Source of the DNA: Pseudomonas sp. KU43P | Lineage (GTDB): Bacteria > Pseudomonadota > Gammaproteobacteria > Pseudomonadales > Pseudomonadaceae | Assembly: GCF_033095865.1 (NCBI RefSeq) | Contig: NZ_AP019365.1 | Coordinates: 2,887,501-2,951,500, forward strand | Length of the DNA: 64,000 bases | Direction: 5' to 3' | Shown here: in pieces, positions 53,401-61,481 of the stretch | Numbering within the stretch: the first letter of the stretch is position 1 | Layout: each line of letters opens with the position of its first letter | Notes under the pieces: generated by a model | Seen by the model: the letters and a program-made list of their open reading frames with translations, nothing else | Databases searched by the model: none | What the model was told of the DNA's origin: nothing | Program-made: the position numbers and the translations under genes

Positions 53401-53871
53401 AGCCAGCCCGACTCCGGCCAGGGCACGGTCACCACTGACGGCACCCTGGTGACCTATACCCCTCCTGCCACCGTGGAAGCGCCGTTTACCGCCAGCTTCA
53501 ACTACTCGGCACGGGATGCCAAAGGCGCTGAATCGCTGGCACCGGCTACGGTGAGCATCGCCGTCAGCCCGGCAGTGGCGATGGATGAGATCCAGGTCAG
53601 CAGTGCCACCGTGCAGGTGCGCAGCAACAATCGCTACACCTGGGATCTGTCCGGCACCACGTCGGTGGCCAATGGCAACAGCATCACCGTCACGGCAGCC
53701 ACGACCGGCGGGCCGCTGAGCCTGGGGACGGCAACGCTGTCGGCGGCCGGTACCGGTGCGCGCTGGCGGGTATCGGTGACTACCACGGGCAATGGGCCGG
53801 CTACACCGGCGACGGTGACCGTGAAGTCCGCGCTGGGGCAAAGCGTGACCGCTCCAATCAGTGTGAAATAG
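50473..53871 (+). CDS. mcoA: McoA-like large multicopper oxidase
   Basis: An 1132-aa secreted multicopper oxidase. After an N-terminal hydrophobic stretch (residues about 14-33) come the copper motifs HEHNGH (347-352), HWFHDH (434-439), HPVHVH (816-821) and HCHNTQHEDSSM (875-886), with T1 ligands H816, C876, H881 and axial M886. The last ~190 residues are an Ig/cadherin-like domain (PPVAANDSG...VLANDSDPD). It resembles McoA, one of two Mn(II) oxidases of P. putida GB-1. The 450-residue N-terminal and insert lengths exceed those of laccases. A SCO-type gene follows. Confidence 0.8.
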   Translation: MKTHATFHPTRHAFELTAVTALMVSFGLTCAMASSLDDVSEPPPTDPSHYDDQPADPNPALLNLSNLPEANEGSLELKDGVFGDRATNRVDNVLPPALQTSRNYPTNGKPSPLFGALPYTQQLLMFEEFGPEKLDPSLPPPSLTFPVPTLGAAPAQDPDVVARSSPNGNALEAFLKQPGLYPFPTQYSNVLDRNPWKAQIELFLNRNSVGSPAEGRPPGKGWSHQRWNEFYPQAAFKTAQAGARINQGLRDRKQLHNYAVGEFGPGGLYYQTSDIPTTIGTTKGIDTRFHPNFPLQNHKSLWTFDGTFPPKLLMVRYGQPILMRHYNALPIDPAANGGFGLHTISTHEHNGHSPAESDGFANAYFFPGQYYDYRWPVQLAGYDTINTRAQDPRAAFPCSPGETLYVNDASPGLKTCENGSIKIRGDWHETMSTHWFHDHMMDFTAQNVYKGNAVMMNYYSALDRGNEALQDGVNLRFPSGSGMPWGNRDYDVNLVVADKAWDQNGQLWFNPFNTDGFLGDQILVNWQYQPKLKVRARSYRFRILNGSVSRYFKFAVVREIAGNSGEFKGPSGSNLSYARVPFHMIANDGNIMEHAIPFDGTMDLNGDGNMQDNNGILPLQGIAERYDIIINFAKNGIKAGDKLYFVNLMEHDTGKGPKQAISLADVLSEKYKAVIKQTSKGPEWDKGDPVVGKFMQLLVQPYSGQDLAMDPSAYEPAKPGKAEGLKMIPLTIDRNAAADKDKLKAARHREFIFGRSDGTDTTPWTIKTDGGFGYSMDPRRITAAAKLASEATDGGFSGDGTLEVWKIKNGGNGWSHPVHVHFEEGVVLSRDGKAPPEWEKWARKDVYRIGPDADSSQEVEMAIRFREFAGTYMEHCHNTQHEDSSMLLRWDIEHPGQFQVMPTPLPGWDGVQYMASVGLPTFRTASSNSGGDDNTNKPPVAANDSGATTAGKPIVLNVLANDSDPDRNVPLTVSGLSQPDSGQGTVTTDGTLVTYTPPATVEAPFTASFNYSARDAKGAESLAPATVSIAVSPAVAMDEIQVSSATVQVRSNNRYTWDLSGTTSVANGNSITVTAATTGGPLSLGTATLSAAGTGARWRVSVTTTGNGPATPATVTVKSALGQSVTAPISVK

Positions 53872-53894
53872 CAAGGCGGGCCGCTTTGCGGCCC

Positions 53895-53965
53895 ATCGCC
53901 GGCACGCCGGCTCCCACAGGTGCAGCACAGGCACCACTGACTGTGGGAGCCGGTTTGCCGGCGAT
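53895..53965. repeat. REP pair (REPIN) after mcoA
   Basis: Two inverted REP units, a variant ATCGCCGGCACGCCGGCTCC from 53895 and TGTGGGAGCCGGTTTGCCGG from 53942 to 53965, about 22 nt apart. It lies between mcoA and the SCO-type gene, 23 nt after the stop. Confidence 0.88.
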
Positions 53966-54006
53966 GAGGCCCGGGCAAACCTCCAAAAACTACAGAGGAC
54001 TGCATC

Positions 54007-55005
54007 ATGACCGGCTCATGGCGTGTTCTGCTCGCACTGTCCGTATTCGCCGCCAGCCTGCATTACTGGCCGATCAAGCCGATTCTGCAGGCGCAAGCCC
54101 AGGTGCCGGTCAAGGCCGAAGCCACACCCTGGGGCGCCGACTACTTCCCCAACACCTCGCTGGTGACCCAGGACGGCAAGAAAGTGCACTTCTACGACGA
54201 CCTGATCAAGGACAAGGTCGTCGCCATCAACTTCATCTTCACGGGTTGCTCCGACTCCTGCCCGGTGGAAACCGCCCGCCTGCGCCAGGTGCAGAAAATC
54301 CTCGGTGACCGCGTAGGCAAGGACATCTTCCTCTACTCCATCAGCATCGACCCCTACAACGACACCCCGGCCACCCTCAAGCGCTATGCCGAGAAATTCG
54401 GCATCGGCCCCGGCTGGACCTTGCTCACCGGCGAGCCCGATGACATCGAACAACTGCGCCGGCGCCTCGGCTTATATATAGAAGGCCTGGAAAACGGCCG
54501 CTCGAAAGACCACAACCTGAGCCTGATCATCGGCAACCAAGCCACCGGCCGCTGGATGAAGGCCTCGCCCTTCGAAAGCCCCTATATCCTCGCCGACCGC
54601 CTCGGCAACAGCCTGCACAACTGGAAGCAGGCCACCGTGGCCACCAACGACTACGCCAGTGCACCGCAGATTCGCCCGCCCAGCAGTGGCGAACAGATCT
54701 TCCGCACCCGCTGCTCGTCCTGCCATACGGTGGGCAACATCGAGCCCGGGCAGCCCGGTATCGGCCCCGACCTGCTGGGCGTGACCGCACAACGCGACCC
54801 CACCTGGCTAGTGCGCTGGCTGAAGGAGCCGGACCGGATGCTGGCGGAAAAAGACCCGCTGGCCACCTTGCTCTTCGAGCAATACAAGCGCCTGGCCATG
54901 CCCAACATGCGCCTGGGCGATGCCGAGGTGGGGGCCTTGATCAGCTATCTCGAAGAGGAGACGGCGCGGCTGCAGGCGCCCCTGGCTGACCGGGGAAAAC
55001 CTTAG
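54007..55005 (+). CDS. SCO1/SenC copper chaperone fused to a C-terminal cytochrome c domain
   Basis: A 332-aa protein with an N-terminal signal or anchor (WRVLLALSVFAASLHYWPI). The SCO domain has the copper motif C81-SDS-C85 (FTGCSDSCPVE) and His in KDHNLSLII near residue 169. The C-terminal class I cytochrome c domain has C236-SS-C239-H240 and a Met ligand in AMPNMRLGD near 298-301. It could deliver copper to McoA and carry electrons. A REP pair separates it from mcoA, but the strand and context suggest a shared role. Confidence 0.86.
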   Translation: MTGSWRVLLALSVFAASLHYWPIKPILQAQAQVPVKAEATPWGADYFPNTSLVTQDGKKVHFYDDLIKDKVVAINFIFTGCSDSCPVETARLRQVQKILGDRVGKDIFLYSISIDPYNDTPATLKRYAEKFGIGPGWTLLTGEPDDIEQLRRRLGLYIEGLENGRSKDHNLSLIIGNQATGRWMKASPFESPYILADRLGNSLHNWKQATVATNDYASAPQIRPPSSGEQIFRTRCSSCHTVGNIEPGQPGIGPDLLGVTAQRDPTWLVRWLKEPDRMLAEKDPLATLLFEQYKRLAMPNMRLGDAEVGALISYLEEETARLQAPLADRGKP

Positions 55006-55085
55006 AGGCATATCGCCACCAGTCATGTGTCTGTCATCTGTCTGTCGTATTTTTCGCCCTCCACCCAGGGTCGGGAATACCAGCA

Positions 55086-57413
55086 GTGATACGCCGTTCG
55101 CTCTCCTCCACAGGCCTCCTGCGCCTGTTGATCTTGATGCTCTGCGCCGCCACCCTGACCTTTCTTTGGGGGCTGCATTTCAGCCAGAAGGCTGCCGCGC
55201 GTCAGGATGCACTGTCGGCCAAGGCGGCCGAACACCTCAACTTGGCCAGCCTGGTTGCCGAAAACCTGCGTCAACTGGTAGACCGCGCACAGGCTGTGGG
55301 CCGAGTCACCCAGAACGACATGAATATGCTGCGCCAGGACAACCTCAACCTGGCCCGCCTGCTCGCCGAAGACCCGGTATTCAAGCGCATGAGCCTGTAC
55401 GACCGCCAAGGCCGGCTGCTGTCGGCAAGCCACGGTGACGCATCCACGGAACTGCCCGCCGACTGGCTGCAGCAACTGAGCCTGCACGTCGCCCATTACG
55501 GCTTCAAACCGCTACTGCCGCGCATCACGCCGGACACCAACCCCGCCCCCGTGCCGAACTGGCGCCTGCCATTCCTGCTACCCCTGACCAACCTGCCCGG
55601 CCGCGAGATCGAGCGCATACTCGTGGTGCAGGTCGACATCGGTTACCTGGCTGTGCTGTTCCAGCACATCGATCTGGGCAGCAGCGGGCTGATGCGTGTA
55701 TTGCAGGACGACGGCGAAGAGCGCCTGCGCATCGACAGCAGCGGCGTGGTGGTGGCAGACGACAGCTTCGAGCCTGGCCTGCAGGGCCGCGACAACGCTT
55801 CCGGGCTACTTACCCAGTACGCCGCCGGCACCCCCTACCAGAGCCTGTACCGACGGGTCGCCGAACGTGGTTTCAGCGTGGTAGTCAGCCAACGCTACGA
55901 CGAGATCCTTGCGCCCTGCGCGCTTGCCTACTCGCGTCAGTTCTGGCTGAACCTGAGCATGACCCTGATGATCCTCGCCAGCCTGGCCTGGACCTTGCGC
56001 CTGCTGCGCAAGCGCCAGGAGGCCTTCAGCGCCCTGGAGCAGGCGCAGCAGGTCAACCAGCAATTGATCGGGCGCCTGGAGGACGAACACCGGCGCAGTA
56101 GCCAGGCCGCTGCCACCGACCACCTCAGCGGCCTGCACAACCGCCGTCAGTTCGTCGAGGTGGCAGGCCAAGCACTGACCCGGCAACGCGGCAAACGCCA
56201 GCTCATGGCGATCCTGTTCATCGACATGGACCGCTTCAAGTCGATCAACGACTCCCTCGGCCACAAGATCGGCGACCTGCTGCTGCAGGCCGTGGCGGGT
56301 CGCATCCAGCGCCTGCTGGAGCCGGGTGATGAAGCGTCACGCTTTGGCGGCGACGAGTTCGTCGTACTGCTGGCCGGCGAGCGCAGCGAAGAACAGATCA
56401 ACGCCTGGGTGCGCAACCTGGTGCACAAACTATGTGCCACCTATGCCCTCGACGGCCAGGAGGTCAACACCAGCCCCAGTGTCGGCGTCAGCATCTGCCC
56501 GCGTGACGGCCAGGAAATCGACAGCCTGATTCGTTTTGCCGATGCTGCCATGTATTCCGCCAAGCAGGCCGGGCGGGCCCAGTATCGATTTTTCGACCCG
56601 TCGCTGAACCTCTGCGACATCCAGGCCTTCACCCTCGAGCAAGCCTTTGGCAGCGCGCTGGCCGGGCGCCAGTTCGTGCTTCACTACCAGCCGCAAATTC
56701 GCCTTGATACCCACCGCGTGCTGGGCTACGAAGCGCTGGTGCGCTGGGACCACCCCGAGTTCGGGCTGCTCTACCCGGACCGGTTCATCGACCTGGCCGA
56801 ACGCAGCGGCTTCATCATCGAGCTGGGTTGGGAGGTGCTGCGTCTGGCCTGTGAAGAGTTGGCCCGGTGGGCCGCCCAGGGCCGTGACAGTCGCCTGGCG
56901 GTGAATGTATCGGCCATGCAATTGCGTCAGGGCGATTTCAGCACCCGCCTGCTGGCCAAGTTGCAAGGGCATGGCATTGCCCCGCAACGGCTGGAGCTGG
57001 AAATCACCGAAACCACCATCCTCGACCCGGAAGGCACTGCCGTCGAGCATCTGCAACGCCTGCGCGCAGCGGGCCTTGGCATCAGCCTGGACGACTTCGG
57101 CCGCGGTTATGCCGGGTTCGCCCACCTGCAGTCGCTGCCGTTGAGCAAGCTGAAAATCGACCGCTCGCTGATCGCGCCGCTATCCAACAGTTACGACGAC
57201 AGCCCGATCGTCTCCTCCACCATCATTCTGGCCAAGCGCCTGGGCCTGGAGGTGGTGGCCGAAGGGGTCGAAACCCGCGAGCAGGTGGTGTGCCTGAAGC
57301 TGGCCGGCTGCGACATCGCCCAGGGCTACCACTTCAGCCGGCCGTTGTCGCCGGCGCAGTTGCGTGACTACCCGCCCTTCAACGGTGTCGAGGAAAAGTC
57401 ATGCGTGTTGTGA
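55086..57413 (+). CDS. GGDEF-EAL dual-domain c-di-GMP protein with periplasmic sensor
   Basis: A 775-aa inner-membrane protein. TM1 spans about residues 12-30, a periplasmic region about 31-290 follows, and TM2 spans about 291-310. A coiled linker leads to GGDEF (RFGGDEFV near 419; intact active site), then EAL (YEALVRW near 548, intact) with LEITETTI, SLDDFGRGYAG and VVAEGVET. The I-site position reads EPGD instead of RxxD, so product inhibition is unlikely. The start is a GTG at 55086. It may be in the same transcript as the SCO gene, 80 nt upstream. Confidence 0.9.
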   Translation: MIRRSLSSTGLLRLLILMLCAATLTFLWGLHFSQKAAARQDALSAKAAEHLNLASLVAENLRQLVDRAQAVGRVTQNDMNMLRQDNLNLARLLAEDPVFKRMSLYDRQGRLLSASHGDASTELPADWLQQLSLHVAHYGFKPLLPRITPDTNPAPVPNWRLPFLLPLTNLPGREIERILVVQVDIGYLAVLFQHIDLGSSGLMRVLQDDGEERLRIDSSGVVVADDSFEPGLQGRDNASGLLTQYAAGTPYQSLYRRVAERGFSVVVSQRYDEILAPCALAYSRQFWLNLSMTLMILASLAWTLRLLRKRQEAFSALEQAQQVNQQLIGRLEDEHRRSSQAAATDHLSGLHNRRQFVEVAGQALTRQRGKRQLMAILFIDMDRFKSINDSLGHKIGDLLLQAVAGRIQRLLEPGDEASRFGGDEFVVLLAGERSEEQINAWVRNLVHKLCATYALDGQEVNTSPSVGVSICPRDGQEIDSLIRFADAAMYSAKQAGRAQYRFFDPSLNLCDIQAFTLEQAFGSALAGRQFVLHYQPQIRLDTHRVLGYEALVRWDHPEFGLLYPDRFIDLAERSGFIIELGWEVLRLACEELARWAAQGRDSRLAVNVSAMQLRQGDFSTRLLAKLQGHGIAPQRLELEITETTILDPEGTAVEHLQRLRAAGLGISLDDFGRGYAGFAHLQSLPLSKLKIDRSLIAPLSNSYDDSPIVSSTIILAKRLGLEVVAEGVETREQVVCLKLAGCDIAQGYHFSRPLSPAQLRDYPPFNGVEEKSCVL

Positions 57414-57429
57414 AGGCTGTTGTGGCCCT

Positions 57430-57510
57430 ATCGCCGGCAAGCCGGCTCCCACAGGATTACCGCAGCGCTTGAACCAGCAGAGTACCTGTAGGAGCCGGCT
57501 TGCCGGCGAT
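57430..57510. repeat. REP pair (REPIN) before the recombinase gene
   Basis: Inverted REP units ATCGCCGGCAAGCCGGCTCC (from 57430) and TGTAGGAGCCGGCTTGCCGG (57487-57510), about 32 nt apart, lie between the GGDEF-EAL gene and the tyrosine recombinase. Confidence 0.9.
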
Positions 57511-57540
57511 AGGGCCGGGACATAAAAGCCGTTAAGGTTT

Positions 57541-58524
57541 ATGGTGTCGCCATCAGACACCGACGCCTCCACCATGACCGACATCGAGCGCTACGTCCGC
57601 GCTGCCACCCGTGACAACACCCGGCGCAGCTACCAGGCTGCCATCGAGCACTTCGAGGCGCACTGGGGCGGTTTCCTGCCGGCCACTGCCGACAGCATCG
57701 CCCGCTACCTGGCCGACCACGCCGAACAGCACGCGGTCAGCACCCTGCGTCAACGCCTGGCGGCGCTCAGCCAGTGGCACATCAGCCAGGGCTTCCCCGA
57801 CCCGACCAAGGCCCCCTTGGTACGCCAGGTGCTGCGCGGCATCCGTACCCTGCATCCAACCCCGCCCAGGCAGGCCGCGCCGCTGCTGTTGCAGCACCTG
57901 CAAACTGCCGTGGAACGTTTCGAAGAAGAGGCCCGCATGGCACGCGAGCAGCACGACCTGCCCGGCCTGCGCCGCGCCCGACGCGACGCCGCATTGCTGC
58001 TACTGGGTTTCTGGCGGGGTTTTCGGGGAGACGAGCTGGCGCGCCTGCGCATCGAGCATATCCAGGCCGAAGCCGGTGTCGGCATCACCCTGTTTCTGCC
58101 ACGCAGCAAGGGCGACCGTGAGGCACTTGGCGTGCAGCACCGCACACCGGCGCTCAAGGCGCTGTGCCCGGTCACGGCTTATCTGCAGTGGATCGAAGTC
58201 GCAGGCATTGCCCACGGCCCGGTGTTTCGCAAGCTCGACCGCTGGGGCAACCTCGGCGACGACGCGCTCAACAGCAACAGCCTGGTCGGCCTGCTGCGGC
58301 GTATGCTCGAACGAGCTGGCGTGCCTGCCGCGTTGTACACCGGCCACTCCCTGCGCCGTGGCTTTGCTACCTGGGCGACGGCCAACGGCTGGGAACTGAA
58401 GTCGTTGATGAGCTATGTGGGCTGGAAGGACGCCAAGTCAGCGTTACGCTACATCGACTCGGCGCAGCGCTTCGGCGAGCTTGCCGTGTTACCCGCCAGC
58501 TCGGATCAACGCCTCATTCCTTGA
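57541..58524 (+). CDS. Tyrosine recombinase / phage-type integrase, solitary
   Basis: A 327-aa integrase with an N-terminal SAM-like domain (YVRAATRDNTRRSYQAAIEHF) and a catalytic domain showing Arg in GFWRGFRGDELARL near residue 163, RSKGD (Lys region), HSLRRGFATWAT (HxxR) and Tyr in ALRYIDSAQR near 306. The ATG at 57541 has an AAGG just upstream, while the ATG at 57574 lacks an SD. No att site, tRNA or mobile genes flank it. It may be a domesticated or chromosome-borne recombinase. Confidence 0.84.
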   Translation: MVSPSDTDASTMTDIERYVRAATRDNTRRSYQAAIEHFEAHWGGFLPATADSIARYLADHAEQHAVSTLRQRLAALSQWHISQGFPDPTKAPLVRQVLRGIRTLHPTPPRQAAPLLLQHLQTAVERFEEEARMAREQHDLPGLRRARRDAALLLLGFWRGFRGDELARLRIEHIQAEAGVGITLFLPRSKGDREALGVQHRTPALKALCPVTAYLQWIEVAGIAHGPVFRKLDRWGNLGDDALNSNSLVGLLRRMLERAGVPAALYTGHSLRRGFATWATANGWELKSLMSYVGWKDAKSALRYIDSAQRFGELAVLPASSDQRLIP

Positions 58525-60238
58525 ACGCAAAGCGTGCGATGCCGCCTATTTCCGGGCGAATTGCATACAGGTCACCGGCATCGGGGTAGTGACGCAGTTC
58601 TGCAGGCGACATGCCCACCCGTGCCGTGGTGATGTACAGCGTATCCATGGCCGGGCCACCGAAACAGCAACTGGTCGGGCGCGGCACAGGCATCACTACC
58701 TGGTCGGTCAGGTGACCGTGGCGGTCGTACCGCAGCAGGCAGCTGCCATTGAACTGACAAACCCACAACCCACCTTCACGGTCCAGCGCGATGCCATCGG
58801 GGCGGCCCAGTTCCGCCGGTGTCTCGGCGAACAGCGTGACATGCTCCAGGCGGCCCTCTTCCAGGTACTCGGCGCTGTAGATCGAGCGGCTGACCGAGTC
58901 GACGAAGAACACGGTCTTGCCGTCCTGCGACCAGGCCAGCCCGTTCGGCAATGCCAGGCCATCGTGGATCACTTCATCGTGCAGCTCGCCGTTGAAACGG
59001 AACAACGCTCCCGTCTTGCCGCTGGGTGCTTCGTCCATCAGGCCCGTGACGAAGCGCCCTTGAGGATCACAGGCGCCGTCGTTGAAACGGTAGCTGGAAC
59101 GGTGATGCACCGAGGCGGAATACTGCCGCACCTTGCCCGGCATCACATCGAGAATGGCGACGCTGGCGTCTTCGGTGAAGATCAGGTTGCCCTGGTCGGT
59201 CAGCGCCAGGGCACCGATGCGTGCTGCGGATTCGTACAGCACCTCGACCTCGCCTTCCGCCTGCAGCCGGTGGATGCGGCCACCGGTGATGTCGACGAAG
59301 TAGAGTGCGCCGCTGCGGGCATCCCAGACCGGGCTCTCACCAAGGTCGGTGCGAGCATTGGCAACTTTGTACGGCAAGTAATGACATTCCTTGATGCGGC
59401 TCCAGCGCTCGGCCACTTCGGCCAGGCTGGCAGCTTCGACCCGCGCCAGGTCACGCGGGTAGCTGACGCCGCTGTTCTCGCTGAAGCGGGTGGCGGTGAA
59501 CTGGCCGTTGCTGGCGCGCAGGATGTAACCGGTGTCGCGGCACAGCCCGCTGGCCAGGTAGAGCACACCCGGGGTCACCCACTCGGGCTTGAGTTCCTCG
59601 GGCGGCAGGGTCACGCCCCACATGCGGGTCTTGGCCACCGGCGAGATCGCGTTGACCAGGATGCCGTGGGCCAGCCCTTCCATGCTCAGTGCATTCATGA
59701 TGCCCACCTGCGCCATCTTGCCTGCGGAATACGCCACCAGCCCAGGCTGTGCGTAACGCTGGTACATGGCGCGGTCCGACGTGGTGAGCACGATGCGCGG
59801 GGCCTCAGAAGCCTTCAGGTGCTTCCAGGCATGCTTGGCCAGCCACACCGGGGCATGCACGCTGATGCCCAGGGCGCGCTCGAGGAAGGCCTGCTCCTGG
59901 GTTTCGATACCCTGGTAGTCGACCCAGCCGGCGTTGTGGATGATGATGTCGAGCGAACCGAAGTGGCTGATGGCAAGCTCCACCAGTTGCTGGCACTCGT
60001 CCTCGTTTTCCAGATGGCCAACGTGGGCAATCACCTCATAGCCTTTGGCCTGCAGGGTCTGCAGGGCAACGCTGACTGCCGCCGGATCCTGGCCTTCGCC
60101 CGAACGATCGGTACCCAGGTCACTGATGACCACCCGGGCGCCGCGGGCAGCCAGGGCTGTCGCGTAATCCAGGCCCAGGCCCTGGGCAGCACCGGTGACA
60201 ATGGCAACTTTGTTCTTGAAAGGATCTGTGCTTGGCAT
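58514..60238 (-). CDS. Fusion of short-chain dehydrogenase and SMP-30/gluconolactonase
   Basis: A single 574-aa protein with two enzymatic domains. The SDR part (about 1-270) has TGAAQGLG (15-22), NAG (102-104), S154 and Y170-xxx-K174. The C-terminal part (about 290-574) is a six-bladed SMP-30 lactonase with E301 in GESPVWD, YRFNDGACDPQGRFVTG, LPNGLAW and GRPDGIALDREGGLWV (metal ligands). It would oxidise an alcohol or sugar to a lactone and hydrolyse the lactone in one polypeptide. A divergent LysR gene probably controls it. Confidence 0.85.
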   Translation of the reverse strand: MPSTDPFKNKVAIVTGAAQGLGLDYATALAARGARVVISDLGTDRSGEGQDPAAVSVALQTLQAKGYEVIAHVGHLENEDECQQLVELAISHFGSLDIIIHNAGWVDYQGIETQEQAFLERALGISVHAPVWLAKHAWKHLKASEAPRIVLTTSDRAMYQRYAQPGLVAYSAGKMAQVGIMNALSMEGLAHGILVNAISPVAKTRMWGVTLPPEELKPEWVTPGVLYLASGLCRDTGYILRASNGQFTATRFSENSGVSYPRDLARVEAASLAEVAERWSRIKECHYLPYKVANARTDLGESPVWDARSGALYFVDITGGRIHRLQAEGEVEVLYESAARIGALALTDQGNLIFTEDASVAILDVMPGKVRQYSASVHHRSSYRFNDGACDPQGRFVTGLMDEAPSGKTGALFRFNGELHDEVIHDGLALPNGLAWSQDGKTVFFVDSVSRSIYSAEYLEEGRLEHVTLFAETPAELGRPDGIALDREGGLWVCQFNGSCLLRYDRHGHLTDQVVMPVPRPTSCCFGGPAMDTLYITTARVGMSPAELRHYPDAGDLYAIRPEIGGIARFAFKE

Positions 60239-60509
60239 GGTGAAGCTCTTCCGATTCTCCTTTTTACGATAACAATAAAAAAATCAATGACTTAATATTA
60301 AAAGCATGCAACTTTGATATCTCCGGGATATCACGTCTGCCCCCTCGGCTGCCGCCGTACCTCGGCCAGTGCCGTGATTCCCCTTACAACCGCCGTTTAC
60401 AGCAGAGGCTTTGTCGCCGCGATGCCACGCACTATCATGGCCCGCTTGCAGGGTCGGTCGCAGGAGTTCGCCTTCCAGGCCCCCGTCCGACCCGATGAAG
60501 GAACGTAGA
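60239..60509. promoter_or_regulatory. Divergent LysR/SDR-SMP30 control region
   Basis: 271 bp, AT-rich near 60260-60310. It contains GATATC-TCCGG-GATATC (60316-60332), a 17-bp dyad with the T-N11-A spacing often bound by LysR-type regulators. It lies about 80 nt upstream of the fusion gene start and 180 nt from the LysR start. The AT-rich run probably supplies the -10 regions, but no pair was assigned. Confidence 0.55.
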
Positions 60510-61481
60510 ATGATCGAGACACGTTTGCTCAGGCAGTTCATTGCCGTGGCCGAGGAGCTGCACTTTCACAAGGCAGCCATCCGCCTGCACATGGCGCAGC
60601 CACCCCTGAGCCAGGCGATCAACCGACTCGAAGAGAAGCTGGGCTTCAGCCTGTTCCTGCGCAACAAACGTGGGGTCAAGCTCACCGCAGCCGGCATGGC
60701 GTTCCTGGAAACCGCCTACCGCACGCTCAAGGAGCTGGAGCAAGGCATCGAATATGCGCGCAACGTTTCCGAAGGCATCTGCGGCAAGCTGACCATCACC
60801 GCCATCTCCATCGCCTACTACGAGTCATTGCTCACCACCCTGAAGAAATTCCGCGAAATCTACCCGAACGTGCGGCTGACCATTCGCGAGATGCCCTCGG
60901 CCTCCCAGGCCAAGGCGTTGATGGCAGGTGAAGCGGACATCGGTTTCATGCGCAAGCTGCCCATGCCACCGGACACCATCGAATCACGCCTGTTGCTCAA
61001 CGAGCAGATCATCATGGCCCTGCCCAGCAGCCACCCCAAAGCCAACCATGCCATGGTCGACCTACGCGATTTTGCCGAAGAAGACTTTGTGTTCACCCCG
61101 CAAGCGCTGGGCAGCGGCTACCACAGCCAACTCATCGCCCTATGCGAGTCGGCCGGTTTCTACCCCAAGGTGGTGCAGGAAGCGGCGCAGATACACACGC
61201 TGATCGGCCTGGTGGCCTGTGGCTTCGGCGTCGCTCTGGTGCCGGAGTCGATTGCCTACTCCACCTTGCGCGACCGCGTGCAGTTCCGCCCGATCCGGCC
61301 GATCAAGGACCAACCCACGCCGACCATGGGCCTGTACATGAACTGGAACATCCAGAACGCCTCCCCGGCCCTGGGCAGTTTCATTTCCATGCTTGATCTG
61401 GGCGCGCCACGGCGCTTCGCCGACACCATCCAGAACCCGGTGATCCTGGATGGCAGCGAACGGCCTGAACTACACCGTTAG
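60510..61481 (+). CDS. LysR-family transcriptional regulator
   Basis: A 323-aa LTTR. The winged HTH is at the N-terminus (LRQFIAVAEELHFHKAAIRL, MAQPPLSQAINRLEEKLGF), and the C-terminal effector-binding domain begins near residue 90 (KLTITAISIAYYESLL). The ATG at 60510 follows AAGGA; an in-frame ATG five codons upstream (60495) is possible. It is divergent from the SDR-SMP30 gene and overlaps asnB at the 3' end (convergent) by 12 nt. The effector is unknown. Confidence 0.87.
   Translation: MIETRLLRQFIAVAEELHFHKAAIRLHMAQPPLSQAINRLEEKLGFSLFLRNKRGVKLTAAGMAFLETAYRTLKELEQGIEYARNVSEGICGKLTITAISIAYYESLLTTLKKFREIYPNVRLTIREMPSASQAKALMAGEADIGFMRKLPMPPDTIESRLLLNEQIIMALPSSHPKANHAMVDLRDFAEEDFVFTPQALGSGYHSQLIALCESAGFYPKVVQEAAQIHTLIGLVACGFGVALVPESIAYSTLRDRVQFRPIRPIKDQPTPTMGLYMNWNIQNASPALGSFISMLDLGAPRRFADTIQNPVILDGSERPELHR

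Noticed and set aside
57541..58524. The recombinase as evidence for a prophage or genomic island
   Set aside because: No phage, conjugation or att features flank it, and neighbouring genes have normal composition.
58415..60295. A 626-codon plus-strand open frame over the SDR-SMP30 gene
   Set aside because: Shadow of the motif-rich minus-strand fusion gene.
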